DNA of 64,000 nt from Zeimonas sp050187175. Its GTDB lineage: Bacteria > Pseudomonadota > Gammaproteobacteria > Burkholderiales > Burkholderiaceae_E. Positions 16,898 to 25,340 of this stretch are shown here, one piece after another; the stretch's first letter is position 1, and the number at the start of each line of letters is the position of its first letter. The stretch lies in the NCBI GenBank assembly GCA_050187175.1, contig JBFWXS010000001.1, positions 124,001 through 188,000 of the forward strand, given 5' to 3'. The position numbers and the translations under genes are program-made. The notes below the pieces were generated by a model, which had not been told where the DNA came from, did not search any database, and worked only from the letters and a program-made list of their open reading frames with translations.

Positions 16898-17674
16898 ATG
16901 AAACCCATGAAGAAGAAGGACTACGAGGCCGCCCTCGAACCATTGGAGGTCGAGCTGAACAACCTCACGCACTGGCTGGCGCATACCGGCAAGCGGCTGA
17001 TCGTTCTGCTCGAAGGCCGCGACACCGCCGGCAAGGGCGGCGTGATCGCGACCATCGCCGAGCGGCTCAATCCGCGCCAGGTGCGGATCGTCGCGCTGCC
17101 CAAGCCTACCGAGCGGCAAGCCAGCGAATGGTATTTCCAGCGCTACGTGGCGCATCTGCCCGCGGCCCGTGAGATGGTGCTGTTCGATCGCAGCTGGTAC
17201 AACCGCGCCGGCGTCGAGAAGGTCATGGGCTTCTGCACCGACCAGCAGTACCAACTGTTCCTGAAGCAGGTGCCGATATTCGAGAAGCTGCTGACCGACG
17301 ACGGCATCCTGCTGTGCAAGTACTGGCTGGCAGTCGACCAGGTGCACCAGGAAGAGCGCTTCGCCGAGCGCGCCGAGGACCCGCTGAAGCGCTGGAAGCT
17401 GTCGCCGGTCGATCTGGCCTCGCGCCAGCACTATGCCGACTACGGCAAGGCCCGCGACGCGATGTTCGCCGCCACGCATACCAAGCACGCGCCATGGCAC
17501 GTGGTGAACTTCAACGATCAGCGCCGCGGTCGATTGAATCTGATCCGCCATCTGCTCGACCGGATTCCCGATCCGACGGTGCCGATCGAGACGATCGAGT
17601 TCCCGCCGCTGCCCGGCAAGCCGCAGAAGGAGCGCTTCGAGGGACCGGTCAAGCCCATTCCCGAGCGCTACTGA
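16898..17674 (+). CDS. ppk2: polyphosphate kinase 2 family protein
   Basis: The 258-residue protein is of the usual PPK2 length. It has the Walker A LLEGRDTAGKGGVIATI (near residues 43-59) and the following LPKPTERQASEWYFQRYVAHLP. The Walker B/lid segment LFDRSWYNRAGVEKVMGFC is near residues 94-112, and the C-terminal pattern LSPVDLASRQHYADYGKARDAMF follows. PPK2 enzymes transfer phosphate between polyphosphate and nucleotides, usually forming GTP or ATP. The class (I, II or III) cannot be settled by eye, though the single-domain length fits class I or III. It is a cytosolic, stand-alone gene. Confidence 0.93.
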   Translation: MKPMKKKDYEAALEPLEVELNNLTHWLAHTGKRLIVLLEGRDTAGKGGVIATIAERLNPRQVRIVALPKPTERQASEWYFQRYVAHLPAAREMVLFDRSWYNRAGVEKVMGFCTDQQYQLFLKQVPIFEKLLTDDGILLCKYWLAVDQVHQEERFAERAEDPLKRWKLSPVDLASRQHYADYGKARDAMFAATHTKHAPWHVVNFNDQRRGRLNLIRHLLDRIPDPTVPIETIEFPPLPGKPQKERFEGPVKPIPERY

Positions 17675-17687
17675 GCGCCGCGCCCGA

Positions 17688-18386
17688 TCAGCGCACGTTG
17701 ATGACGCGCATGCCCTGCTGCGCGCTGCCGCTGCGGTCGAGCACGCGAATGGTCGCCTGCCGCGCCTGGAACCCCGCCGGCAGCGGCAGCTTGCCGGTGA
17801 CGTGCTGGTAGACGCCGAACGACACTTCGACCGGATCGAGCGTGACGGTCTGCTCGCGGCCGCCGCGATCGCCGGCCACGGCGAACTCGAGCCGGCCGCG
17901 GAACGGCGCGCCGGTCTTGCGTTCGCGGGTGAGCAGTACGTGATAGGCCAGCTGGCCCGAATCATTGGCCAGCTTCGCGGCGCGCACCCCTATCGTTCCG
18001 CCGCGCGGGTCCGGCGGCAGCACCTCGTCGAACAGATCCAGGTCGCGCTCGAGCCGGGCCACCATCTGGCGCGCCGCGCTCAGGTCGGCCTGCTGGCGCT
18101 CGGCATCGCGGCGAGCAGCGCTGCTCTCGGCATTGGCCTTGTCCAGCGCCGCCTGCAGCTCGGCCACCTGGCTCTCGAGGCCGGCGGCGCGATCGCGCAG
18201 CTGCACCGATTCCTCGGCGCTCAGTCGAGGCGGCAGATATTCCTGCTGCAGGTAATAGAGACCGCCCGCGCCGACGGCAATGCCGAGCAGCAGCAGGACC
18301 AGCCAGCGCGGCACCGCCCAGTTGCGGCGCCGCCCATAGGGGTGCCGCTCGAACACTACCGGCCCGTTACGTCGAAACAAACTCAT
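17688..18386 (-). CDS. DUF6776-like membrane-anchored coiled-coil protein
   Basis: The 232-residue protein starts MSLFRRNGPVVFERHPYGRRRN. It has one membrane helix (WLVLLLLGIAVGAGGLYYL, about residues 29-47), then a coiled coil of about 60 residues rich in Ala, Glu and Arg (LRDRAAGLESQVAELQAALDK...). A C-terminal beta-rich domain carries LAYHVLLTRERKTGAPFRGRLEF. This layout matches a betaproteobacterial family annotated as DUF6776. The C-terminal domain should be periplasmic. Its function is unknown. It converges with ppk2, 13 bases apart. Confidence 0.8.
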   Translation of the reverse strand: MSLFRRNGPVVFERHPYGRRRNWAVPRWLVLLLLGIAVGAGGLYYLQQEYLPPRLSAEESVQLRDRAAGLESQVAELQAALDKANAESSAARRDAERQQADLSAARQMVARLERDLDLFDEVLPPDPRGGTIGVRAAKLANDSGQLAYHVLLTRERKTGAPFRGRLEFAVAGDRGGREQTVTLDPVEVSFGVYQHVTGKLPLPAGFQARQATIRVLDRSGSAQQGMRVINVR

Positions 18387-18443
18387 CGTGTTCGGGTTCC
18401 GTTGCAGGCTGAAGGATAGACGATCGCGCCGGCGCCCATCCTG

Positions 18444-19361
18444 TCAGCCCCGCGAGGTCGCGGCGGCGTCGGAACTCGGCGCGGGCCGCTCGCTGCGCGC
18501 GCGCTCGCGATGCAGGATGTACAGCCCGGCCCCGATCAGCAGCACGATGCCGCACCAGGCGAGGACGTTCGGCACGTCGCCCCAGATCAGATAGCCGAGG
18601 ATGAGAGCAAATAACAGGCCCGAGTAGCGGAACGGCGCGACCACCGACAGTTCACCGTTGCGCATCGCGGCGATGACCAGTATGCCGCCGACCGACAGGA
18701 AGACCGCCGCGAGGGCCAGCAGGCCGGCGGCAAGAGCGGTCAGCGGCTGCCAGCCCTGCACGATCGAAACAGCCCCGGCGAACAGCGTGATCATCACCGA
18801 TCCCGTCAGCATGATGATGATCGCGGGCACGGCGACCTGGATCGTGCGCGTCAGCAGATCGCGCAGCGCATGGAACAGCACGCCGAGCAGACATACCAGC
18901 GCGAACAGGTTGAAGCCGGTCGCGCTGGGCTGGATGATCAGCAGCACGCCGGTGAAGCCCACGGCGATCGCCAGCCAGCGACTGGCATCGACGCGCTCGC
19001 GCAGCAGGATCACCGCGAACACGACCAGGAACAGCGGCGCCGCCAGCCCGATGGCGACGGCGTTCGGCAGCGGCAGATGCATCAGCGACCACAGATAGCA
19101 ACAGGTGCCGAGCGCATCGAGCAGCGAGCGGACGATGACGCGCGGCTGCCAGGCCTCGCGCATCTGCCCGAAGGTTCCCATCGCATGCGCGATCACCAGC
19201 ACGAGCAAGGTGGCCATCAAGCCCCGCAGGAATACCATCTGCCCGACGGCTAGACCCGAGCTCGCATATTTCACCAGCGCGTCGTTGGCGATATAGCAGG
19301 CCATCGCCCCCGACAGGCACAGGATGCCGCGCCGATTGGCCGCCAGCGAGGTCTGGATCAT
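18444..19361 (-). CDS. DMT-superfamily permease (EamA family)
   Basis: The 305-residue protein has ten predicted helices in two EamA repeats, for example RGILCLSGAMACYIANDALVK at the N-terminus and FRYSGLLFALILGYLIWGDVP near the C-terminus. The C-terminal tail is basic (LHRERARSERP). The family includes amino-acid, riboflavin and S-adenosylmethionine carriers; no specific substrate is evident. Its ATG overlaps the stop of the upstream Mrr-like gene by four bases, so the two are translationally coupled. Confidence 0.9.
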   Translation of the reverse strand: MIQTSLAANRRGILCLSGAMACYIANDALVKYASSGLAVGQMVFLRGLMATLLVLVIAHAMGTFGQMREAWQPRVIVRSLLDALGTCCYLWSLMHLPLPNAVAIGLAAPLFLVVFAVILLRERVDASRWLAIAVGFTGVLLIIQPSATGFNLFALVCLLGVLFHALRDLLTRTIQVAVPAIIIMLTGSVMITLFAGAVSIVQGWQPLTALAAGLLALAAVFLSVGGILVIAAMRNGELSVVAPFRYSGLLFALILGYLIWGDVPNVLAWCGIVLLIGAGLYILHRERARSERPAPSSDAAATSRG

Positions 19362-19999
19362 CGCGCCGGACCGCGCTGGCCCGCCGTGCCCGCGCCGCTC
19401 CCGGACCGACCCGCGCGCGCCGGCGTCAGCAGCCCTTGCAGCAGCGGCGCCAGCTGCGGTCCCTCGAAGATGCGGATCCGGTGCTTGCCGGCGAAGCGCC
19501 GCGCCTGATCGGTGATCTGACCCGTCGCGACATAGATGCAGTCATGCGCATCGCCGGTATCGGCCATCGCCTGCAGCTCGCGCAGCGGCTCGATGCCCGT
19601 CCGTGCCGCCTTCCAGCGCTTGCCGCTCATCAGCGAGATGCGGCCGGCCTTGATCAGCCTGAAGTCTGCAGCACTCCGGCCGTCGAGCCGCTCGACCGAA
19701 TAGCCGTCGCGCCGCAGGCCCTGTTCCAGCAGATCGGCGAATTCGCTCCAGCCGAGCGCGCCCAGCGCGGCCACGGTGCCGCTGATGCGCGCCGCGCTCG
19801 GCTGCTGCGCCTGCCGCCATGCGCGCACCAGGCCGATCCCCAGGAACGGCAGCGCGGCCACCGCGCCGACGATGACGTAGCCGGTGGGCAGCAGCAGCTG
19901 CGACAGTACGGCGATCACTGCGGCGATCGCGATGCTGATCCACCATTGGGATCGCAGCAGGATCGCGAACAGCGAATTGGGGGCCATCTCGAACTTCAA
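19358..19999 (-). CDS. membrane-anchored Mrr-like restriction-endonuclease-fold protein
   Basis: The 213-residue protein begins with two hydrophobic segments (WWISIAIAAVIAVLSQLLLP and VIVGAVAALPFLGIGLV). A cytosolic domain follows with the order of secondary structure of the Mrr/DUF2034 endonuclease-like fold: FADLLEQGLRRDGYSVERLD, ADFRLIKAGRISLMSGKRW, DCIYVATGQITDQARRFA, IRIFEGPQLAPLL. The D-(x)n-(E/Q)xK catalytic motif is imperfect: Asp in ADFRL and Lys in SGKRW are kept, but the middle residue is Ser/Gly, so nuclease activity is doubtful. Membrane-linked members of this family are common and uncharacterised. It is coupled to the downstream DMT permease gene. Confidence 0.75.
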   Translation of the reverse strand: MKFEMAPNSLFAILLRSQWWISIAIAAVIAVLSQLLLPTGYVIVGAVAALPFLGIGLVRAWRQAQQPSAARISGTVAALGALGWSEFADLLEQGLRRDGYSVERLDGRSAADFRLIKAGRISLMSGKRWKAARTGIEPLRELQAMADTGDAHDCIYVATGQITDQARRFAGKHRIRIFEGPQLAPLLQGLLTPARAGRSGSGAGTAGQRGPAR

Positions 20000-20357
20000 T
20001 CGTCACCTCGCTGGGGGCGGCCTCGAAACGCACAGCGGCGGTGCGCCGCAGGCCGAACCGGGGTTCTACCACAAGCTGGGGACGCCCGGATGACCTGGCG
20101 GCAATCCGCAGGCATCGCGGGGTTTCAGGGGAGGCAGCGCAAGCTGTCGGACGCCGGCAGTTTGGGCGCCTGCCGGAGTTTCTGCAGGGGCGTCGCGACG
20201 CCCGCGCTGTCGCGACCCGGCGACACTGCGCCCCCCTCTGTTGCACCGCCGCGTTCCTCTCTTCCGCGCGGCGCTCCGTGGTTGCCGCAGCGCGGCGGGC
20301 CTTCCGTTTGATGCAGGTTCCAACCGCATCAACCATGCTGCATGGAGGCCATCGATC
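20000..20357. other. divergent intergenic region, no gene recognised
   Basis: This stretch of 358 bases separates the minus-strand Mrr-like gene from the plus-strand exported protein gene. Open frames across it show no family match and no good ribosome-binding site. Promoters for both flanking genes should lie here, but no hexamer pair stands out. Confidence 0.5.
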
Positions 20358-20864
20358 ATGCGACATCTTCGTCTCCCCCTCCCGCCCTTCGCAATTGCGC
20401 AGGCCCGCGCGCAGCGCCCGGCAAGCAATCTGCGCGCAAGCATGCTCGCGGCAGCGGGAGTCGCCGCCGCCCTGGCGGCGTTTACGGCAGTCGGCGCGCT
20501 GACCGCACCGAACGCCGCCGCGCAGAGCAGCCGCGACGCCCAGCAGCGCTATCAGGACGAGCGCTCCGCCTGCAACGTCGCGCCGCCGTACATCGACCGC
20601 GCGGCTTGCCTGCGCGAAGCAGGCGCCGCGCTGCAGGCGTCGCGCCGCGGCCAGCTCACCGACAGCGGCAACTACGAACAGAACGCGCTGATGCGCTGCA
20701 CCCCGCTGCCGGCCGACGAGCGCGCCGACTGCGAGGCGCGTGTCCGCGGCCAGGGAACGACTCGCGGCAGCGTGGCCGAAGGCGGCATCTATCGCGAGAG
20801 CGTGACGACCATGGTGCAGACGCCGGAAGGCTGGCGGCCGTTGAGGCCGGGCGAGCGGCCGTAG
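20358..20864 (+). CDS. exported protein of unknown function
   Basis: The 168-residue product starts MRHLRLPLPPFAIAQARAQR at ATG 20358 with GGAGG eight to ten bases upstream. A hydrophobic segment (MLAAAGVAAALAAFTAVGAL) ending near NAAAQ marks a signal peptide or anchor. The mature part has four cysteines in the patterns RSACNVAPPYIDRAACL and RCTPLPADERADCEARV, which suggests two disulfides in the periplasm. The C-terminal GIYRESVTTMVQTPEGWRPL is typical of small betaproteobacterial periplasmic proteins. No function was recognised. The Dsb/NhaA fusion gene follows 121 bases downstream. Confidence 0.75.
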   Translation: MRHLRLPLPPFAIAQARAQRPASNLRASMLAAAGVAAALAAFTAVGALTAPNAAAQSSRDAQQRYQDERSACNVAPPYIDRAACLREAGAALQASRRGQLTDSGNYEQNALMRCTPLPADERADCEARVRGQGTTRGSVAEGGIYRESVTTMVQTPEGWRPLRPGERP

Positions 20865-20985
20865 GCGAACGCGGGGCGGGTGCCCGCGGCCCCGCGACGC
20901 GCGCAGCCGGTGGAAGCGCTAACATAGGTAGATTCGGCGCCGTCAGCCGCTCGGCGCGGCATCCGCCTGACACCGGCCGGCACGC

Positions 20986-23013
20986 ATGACGCAGAACGAC
21001 CGCAGCACCCGTCTCGATCGCCCGGTCGACGCCAGCTACGATCACATCCTCGGCGGCGCTGCCGCCGACATCACGCTGGTCGAGTACGGCAGCTATGCCT
21101 GCCCGTACTGCCGCGCCGCCAACGAACGCATCGCCGAGGTGCGCGGCCAGTTCGGGCCGCGGCTCCGATACGTGTTCCGCCACCGCCCGGTTCCCGGCAG
21201 CGAGCTGGCGCAGCGTGCCGCCGAGCTGGCCGAAGCGAGCGATCCGGACCAGTTCTGGCCGGTGCACATGGCGCTGATGACTCGCTCGCAGTCGCTTACC
21301 GAGGGCGATCTGCAGGCGGTTGCGCAGCAGCTCGCGCTGCAGGCCCTGCCTGCCGACGAGCAGCAGCGACGGCGCAGCGCGGCCGCGGCGCGCGTCGCGG
21401 CCGACCTGAGCAGCGCCCGCGCCAGCGGCGTACTGGTGACGCCTACGTTCTTCATCAACGGCCGCCGCTACGACGGCGCCTGGGACGAAAGCTCGTTCTC
21501 GGACGCCATGCTGGGCTCGCTCGGCCACCGCGTGCGCTCGGCAGCGCTCGATTTCGCCGCCTGGGCTCCGTCGACCGGCTTGCTGCTGCTGATGGCCACC
21601 GTGCTCGCGCTGATCCTGACCAATTCGACCGCCGGGCCGGCCTTCGAGACATTCTGGCAGCAGCCGCTCGCGCTGGCCTTCGGCGGCGCGGCTTTCGAGA
21701 TGCCGCTGCGGCTGTGGGTCAACGATGCGCTGCTGACGATCTTCTTCCTGGTGGTCGGGCTGGAGATCAAGCGCGAGTTCACGGTCGGGCACCTGGCCAG
21801 CCGCAAGTCGGCGGCGCTGCCCATCGCCGCCGCGGTCGGCGGCATGGCCATACCGGCACTGCTGTACGCGTGGCTGATCCCGGCCGGGCCGCTGGCCGCC
21901 GGCTGGGGCGTGCCGATGGCCACCGACACGGCGTTCGCCGTGGCCCTGATCGTGATGCTGGGTCCGCGCGTGCCGATCGAGCTGCGCATCTTCCTGACCG
22001 CGGCGGCCATCGTCGACGACATCGGCGCAATCATCGTCGTGGCCGCGTTCTACTCGGGCGAGCTGCACGCGGCGTACCTGATCGCGAGCGGACTGCTGGT
22101 CGTGCTGCTGGCGCTGTTCAACCGCTGGGGCATCTACCGGCCGCTGCCCTACGTGCTGGCCGGCACGGCGCTGTGGGCCTGCGTGCATGCCGGCGGCCTG
22201 CACGCCACGCTGGCTGGCGTGCTGCTGGCGATGTTCATCCCGACGCGGCCGCCGCCGAACCTGCGCGCGCTGGTGACGCAGGCCGAAACGGTCATGATGG
22301 CCGAGTCGCGCCGCGGCGAGGACGTGCTGCGCCATGGCCCGTCGCTGCCGGCCCTGCGCGCGCTCGACGCGATTCACGACCGGCTCGAATCACCGGCCGA
22401 TCGCATGCTGCGCGGCATCGAGCCCTGGTCCAGCTATTTCGTGCTGCCGGTGTTCGCGCTGGCCAATGCCGGCGTCGCGGTCTCCATGCAGGTGCTCGAC
22501 GGACACGAAGCGCTGATGCTGGCCATCATGGCGGGCCTGGTGCTCGGCAAGCCGGTCGGCCTGCTGCTCGGCGCGCTGCTGGCGGTCCGCTTCGGGCTGG
22601 CGGTCAAGCCTTCGGAATACTCATGGCTGCAGTTGACCGGCGCCGGCGCGCTGGCCGGCATCGGCTTCACGATGTCGCTGTTCATCGCCGGCCAGGCCTT
22701 TCCCGGCGCAGGCGACTTCGCTGCCGCCAAGATCGCCGTGTTCGCCGCTTCGGTGCTGGCGGCGATCGCCGGCGTCGCGCTGCTGTGGTGGGCCGGCGTC
22801 AAGCAGGCCGGCGAGCTGCCCACGCCTTCGTCCGGCTGCTTTGCGCGACGACGCTGCTGCTGGCCACGGTCGCGGCTTGCGGCGGCGGCGACAGCGGTTC
22901 GACGCCGACCGACCCCGGCACGCCGCCGACCAATCCTGAGCCACAGCCGGAACCGCAACCTGAACCTCAGCCCGAGCCCGAACCGCAGCCGCAGACCGCT
23001 GCGGCGTGCCTGA
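20986..23013 (+). CDS. nhaA: Na+/H+ antiporter NhaA with N-terminal thioredoxin/DsbA-like domain
   Basis: Residues about 1-175 form a DsbA/DSBA-like thioredoxin domain with the active-site motif CPYC (ACPYCRAANERI) and cis-Pro loop VTPTFFINGRRYDG. Residues about 185-605 are NhaA: LWVNDALLTIFFLVVGLEIKRE, ATDTAFAVALIVML with the first functional Asp, and AIVDDIGAIIVVAAFY with the paired Asp residues needed for Na+/H+ exchange. The inner-membrane protein exchanges Na+ for H+. Such fusions occur in actinobacteria and proteobacteria. The last 70 or so residues (after LLWWAGVKQ) are Arg/Ser-rich and unlike NhaA, and overlap the next gene in another frame. A lost stop or frameshift near 22800 is possible. 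Confidence 0.9.
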   Translation: MTQNDRSTRLDRPVDASYDHILGGAAADITLVEYGSYACPYCRAANERIAEVRGQFGPRLRYVFRHRPVPGSELAQRAAELAEASDPDQFWPVHMALMTRSQSLTEGDLQAVAQQLALQALPADEQQRRRSAAAARVAADLSSARASGVLVTPTFFINGRRYDGAWDESSFSDAMLGSLGHRVRSAALDFAAWAPSTGLLLLMATVLALILTNSTAGPAFETFWQQPLALAFGGAAFEMPLRLWVNDALLTIFFLVVGLEIKREFTVGHLASRKSAALPIAAAVGGMAIPALLYAWLIPAGPLAAGWGVPMATDTAFAVALIVMLGPRVPIELRIFLTAAAIVDDIGAIIVVAAFYSGELHAAYLIASGLLVVLLALFNRWGIYRPLPYVLAGTALWACVHAGGLHATLAGVLLAMFIPTRPPPNLRALVTQAETVMMAESRRGEDVLRHGPSLPALRALDAIHDRLESPADRMLRGIEPWSSYFVLPVFALANAGVAVSMQVLDGHEALMLAIMAGLVLGKPVGLLLGALLAVRFGLAVKPSEYSWLQLTGAGALAGIGFTMSLFIAGQAFPGAGDFAAAKIAVFAASVLAAIAGVALLWWAGVKQAGELPTPSSGCFARRRCCWPRSRLAAAATAVRRRPTPARRRPILSHSRNRNLNLSPSPNRSRRPLRRA

Positions 23014-23645
23014 ATCCCGCGCTGTATTCGACGCCGGGCACGGTCGTCAAGTACGACTTCAATGTGTCCGCGGGCAGCGCCAATATCAGCGCATCGCAGA
23101 CGCAGACCGTCGAGGGATCCGCGACGCTGAACGGACAGTCCGCGACGCGCATCGCGATCAGCGAGACGATTCAAGCGCCGGGCAAACCGGACGAGACCTT
23201 CCAGGGCATCAACTACCTGAGGCTGTCCGAGCAGGTGGTCAGCGTGGTCGGCACGAGCTCGGTCTTCGACAAGGGCGGGCAGGCGGTCACTCAGACTCTC
23301 AGCTTCGCACCGGCTGCGCCTGATCTGGACTTCTCGCTGGCCGTCGGCGCATCGAAGACGGCCAGCTCGACGGCCAGCCTTTCCTTCAATCCACCCAGCA
23401 AATCGGGCAGCAGCAACGGCACGGTCGTGATCACCTTCGAAGGCTTCGAGACCGTCACCGTACCAGCCGGCACTTTCCAGGATGCATGCCGCTTCAAGCT
23501 GAGCATCACGACCTCGTCCGCGCAGACCATCACACGCTGGATCGCGCGCGAATCGGGCATCGTGCTACGCACGGTGTCCAGCACCGGCGAGTCGCAGAGC
23601 CTCGCCGCGGCGAGCATCAACGGCGCACCGGTGAACGCCCGCTAG
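22785..23645 (+). CDS. predicted lipoprotein with Pro-Glu/Gln repeat linker
   Basis: In a different frame from nhaA, a GTG at 22785 (or 22788) starts a lipoprotein signal: basic RRQAGRRAAHAFVR, hydrophobic LLCATTLLLATV and lipobox VAAC followed by GGG. Next comes a repeat of PEPQ units (about residues 50-68), probably a spacer across the envelope. A beta-rich domain ends FQDACRFKLSITTSSAQTITRWIARESG, a pattern of secreted surface proteins. The 229-base overlap with the nhaA frame is unusual, and an indel in either gene would explain it. The start codon is the least certain part. Function is unknown. Confidence 0.75.
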   Translation: MVGRRQAGRRAAHAFVRLLCATTLLLATVAACGGGDSGSTPTDPGTPPTNPEPQPEPQPEPQPEPEPQPQTAAACLNPALYSTPGTVVKYDFNVSAGSANISASQTQTVEGSATLNGQSATRIAISETIQAPGKPDETFQGINYLRLSEQVVSVVGTSSVFDKGGQAVTQTLSFAPAAPDLDFSLAVGASKTASSTASLSFNPPSKSGSSNGTVVITFEGFETVTVPAGTFQDACRFKLSITTSSAQTITRWIARESGIVLRTVSSTGESQSLAAASINGAPVNAR

Positions 23646-23707
23646 CGCCTGCAGGCCACGTCATGGAGCGCACACCTACTGCCGCCATCGAGGAAAGGGC
23701 GCCTGCC

Positions 23708-23926
23708 ATGGAGGCCCGGACGGGTCAGCGCGCGGCCCCGAATCCGCTGACGGTGAACGGGCGCCTCAAACCGGCCGCTGCCGCCGGACGGCCGTCGGCG
23801 GTGCCCGCGCAGGTGATAGCCAGCGAAACGCTGTTCGGCCAGGCACGGGAAGTACTGATCCTGCACAACAATCGCCTGTACCGCCTGCGTGTCACGATGA
23901 GCGGCAAGCTCGTCCTGACGGCCTGA
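23708..23926 (+). CDS. hemP: hemin uptake protein HemP
   Basis: The 72-residue product ends ETLFGQAREVLILHNNRLYRLRVTMSGKLVLTA. This is the HemP/HmuP pattern (LLxgxxEvxIxHxgxxYrLRxTrxGKLiLtk). HemP is a small RNA- or DNA-binding-like protein needed for expression of the TonB-dependent haem receptor in Burkholderia and rhizobia. ATG 23708 has GAGGAAAGG about nine bases upstream; ATG 23663 in the same frame is an alternative adding 15 residues. No haem receptor or hmu operon is next to it, which is unusual. It converges with the outer-membrane barrel gene. Confidence 0.88.
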   Translation: MEARTGQRAAPNPLTVNGRLKPAAAAGRPSAVPAQVIASETLFGQAREVLILHNNRLYRLRVTMSGKLVLTA

Positions 23927-24004
23927 GCGGGCCACTGCACCCGGCCCGGCGATGCGCATGATGCGCCGATGAGCCACCGCCCCCGCGCCTCCGAGGCTAC
24001 GGCA

Positions 24005-25231
24005 TCAGTCGATGTTCAGCGACGCACCGATCGCCAGCACATCGGCGTCATAGCGGAAGAAGGCCGAGTTGGAGTCCCGGTGCTCGCGGCGCAGATCGGC
24101 GAACAGGCGGATCGTGCGCCGCCATTCCCAGGAGATCGACAGGCCGGCGACGTTCAGCCTGTCCTTGCGAAGCGGCCCCGCTCCGAGCACAAAACCCGGG
24201 TCGCCGTCGTAGGAGCGCGTCTGGCGCTGCAGGCTGGCCTGCAGTCCCAGCTTGGCGGTGGGACGCCATGCGGCGGACAGCAGCAGCGCCTGCACGTCCA
24301 CATAGTTGGCGCTGAGCGTCTCGGCAGCGCCTATGTCCCGCCGCAGCGAGACGTTCCATTGCCAGGCATCGCTCGGGTACCAGCCGGCATCGATCGACCA
24401 TACCGGGCCGCTGAAGTCGCGCTGCCCGAGATTGTCGAAGCGGCGCGTGGCCACACCGACGTGAGCGCTGAGGCGGCTCTTGTCGCTGGGCACCAGCTGA
24501 GCGCGCAGCAGCAGATCATGGTGGCGATAGCCGTTGTCGACCAGCAGAGGCAGCGGATTGCCCATCGCGTCGACCCCGCTCCGGTTCGGATAGCGGCCGT
24601 CGCCGATGCGGGCCAGTACGGAGATGGTGGTGCCGCTGCCCGGCGCATATCTCAAGCCGGTCTCCCAGGCGTTCTGCCGCCAGTCGGAAACGTCATCGCC
24701 GCGCTCATTGTCGCGCCGGTCGATCTGCGCCGCGGCGTAGGCGGCCCAGCTCGGGGTGAGCCGATAGCCAAGCTCGGTTCTCAGCCGGTCGCGCCGGATC
24801 AGATTGCCTGCATTGCGGCTGTCGAGCTCGGCGAAGGACACCTGCGAACGCGAGTCGCGCAGCTGCACGGCGCCGAACCAGCGGCGGCCGTACTCCCATT
24901 GCCAGCCCAGATCGATGTGGTGGCCGTCGTGGTCGAGCCGCGAGTTCCCGTCGTAGGACACGCGCTGCAGCCCGATGTCAGCGTTCAGCCGCTGCAGGCC
25001 CCAATTCTTATCGATCGACAGCCCGGCCGACGTGATGCGCGACCAGTCGCTGCGCCGCGACGGCCCGCCGAACGCCGCGGGCGAGAGCTGGTCGGGAAGG
25101 CGCAGTACGTTCGAGTCGAAGACGAAGCTCTGCTGCAGCGACCACGCCAGCGGCCGCGCCTGCTGCGCGACGGCTGGAACGGCAAGCGCCACCGCGGATG
25201 CGACGAGCAGGGTCCGCAATGCAGTGGCCAT
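24005..25231 (-). CDS. outer-membrane beta-barrel protein, EpsL-like
   Basis: The 408-residue protein starts at the ATG complementary to 25229-25231 and has a signal peptide (MATALRTLLVASAVALAVPAV, cleavage near AQQ). The rest is an alternating polar/apolar pattern with many aromatic strand ends (WNVSLRRDIG, LGLQASLQRQTRSYDG, ISWEWRRTIRLFADLRREH) and ends in a strand without a C-terminal Phe (ASLNID). Opening strands (LQQSFVFDSNVLRLPD) resemble EpsL of exopolysaccharide loci, a barrel proposed to export polymer. Neighbouring glycosyltransferase genes support this. Family by pattern only. Confidence 0.78.
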   Translation of the reverse strand: MATALRTLLVASAVALAVPAVAQQARPLAWSLQQSFVFDSNVLRLPDQLSPAAFGGPSRRSDWSRITSAGLSIDKNWGLQRLNADIGLQRVSYDGNSRLDHDGHHIDLGWQWEYGRRWFGAVQLRDSRSQVSFAELDSRNAGNLIRRDRLRTELGYRLTPSWAAYAAAQIDRRDNERGDDVSDWRQNAWETGLRYAPGSGTTISVLARIGDGRYPNRSGVDAMGNPLPLLVDNGYRHHDLLLRAQLVPSDKSRLSAHVGVATRRFDNLGQRDFSGPVWSIDAGWYPSDAWQWNVSLRRDIGAAETLSANYVDVQALLLSAAWRPTAKLGLQASLQRQTRSYDGDPGFVLGAGPLRKDRLNVAGLSISWEWRRTIRLFADLRREHRDSNSAFFRYDADVLAIGASLNID

Positions 25232-25340
25232 GGAAGTTGCTGAGAAACTGGAAGCGATCACGATGCCAGCGTCAAACGAAGTCGGTCCGGACTCGAGAGG
25301 CAAGGCCGGGGAGCGCCGGCACAGCCGCGGCCGGCGATCT

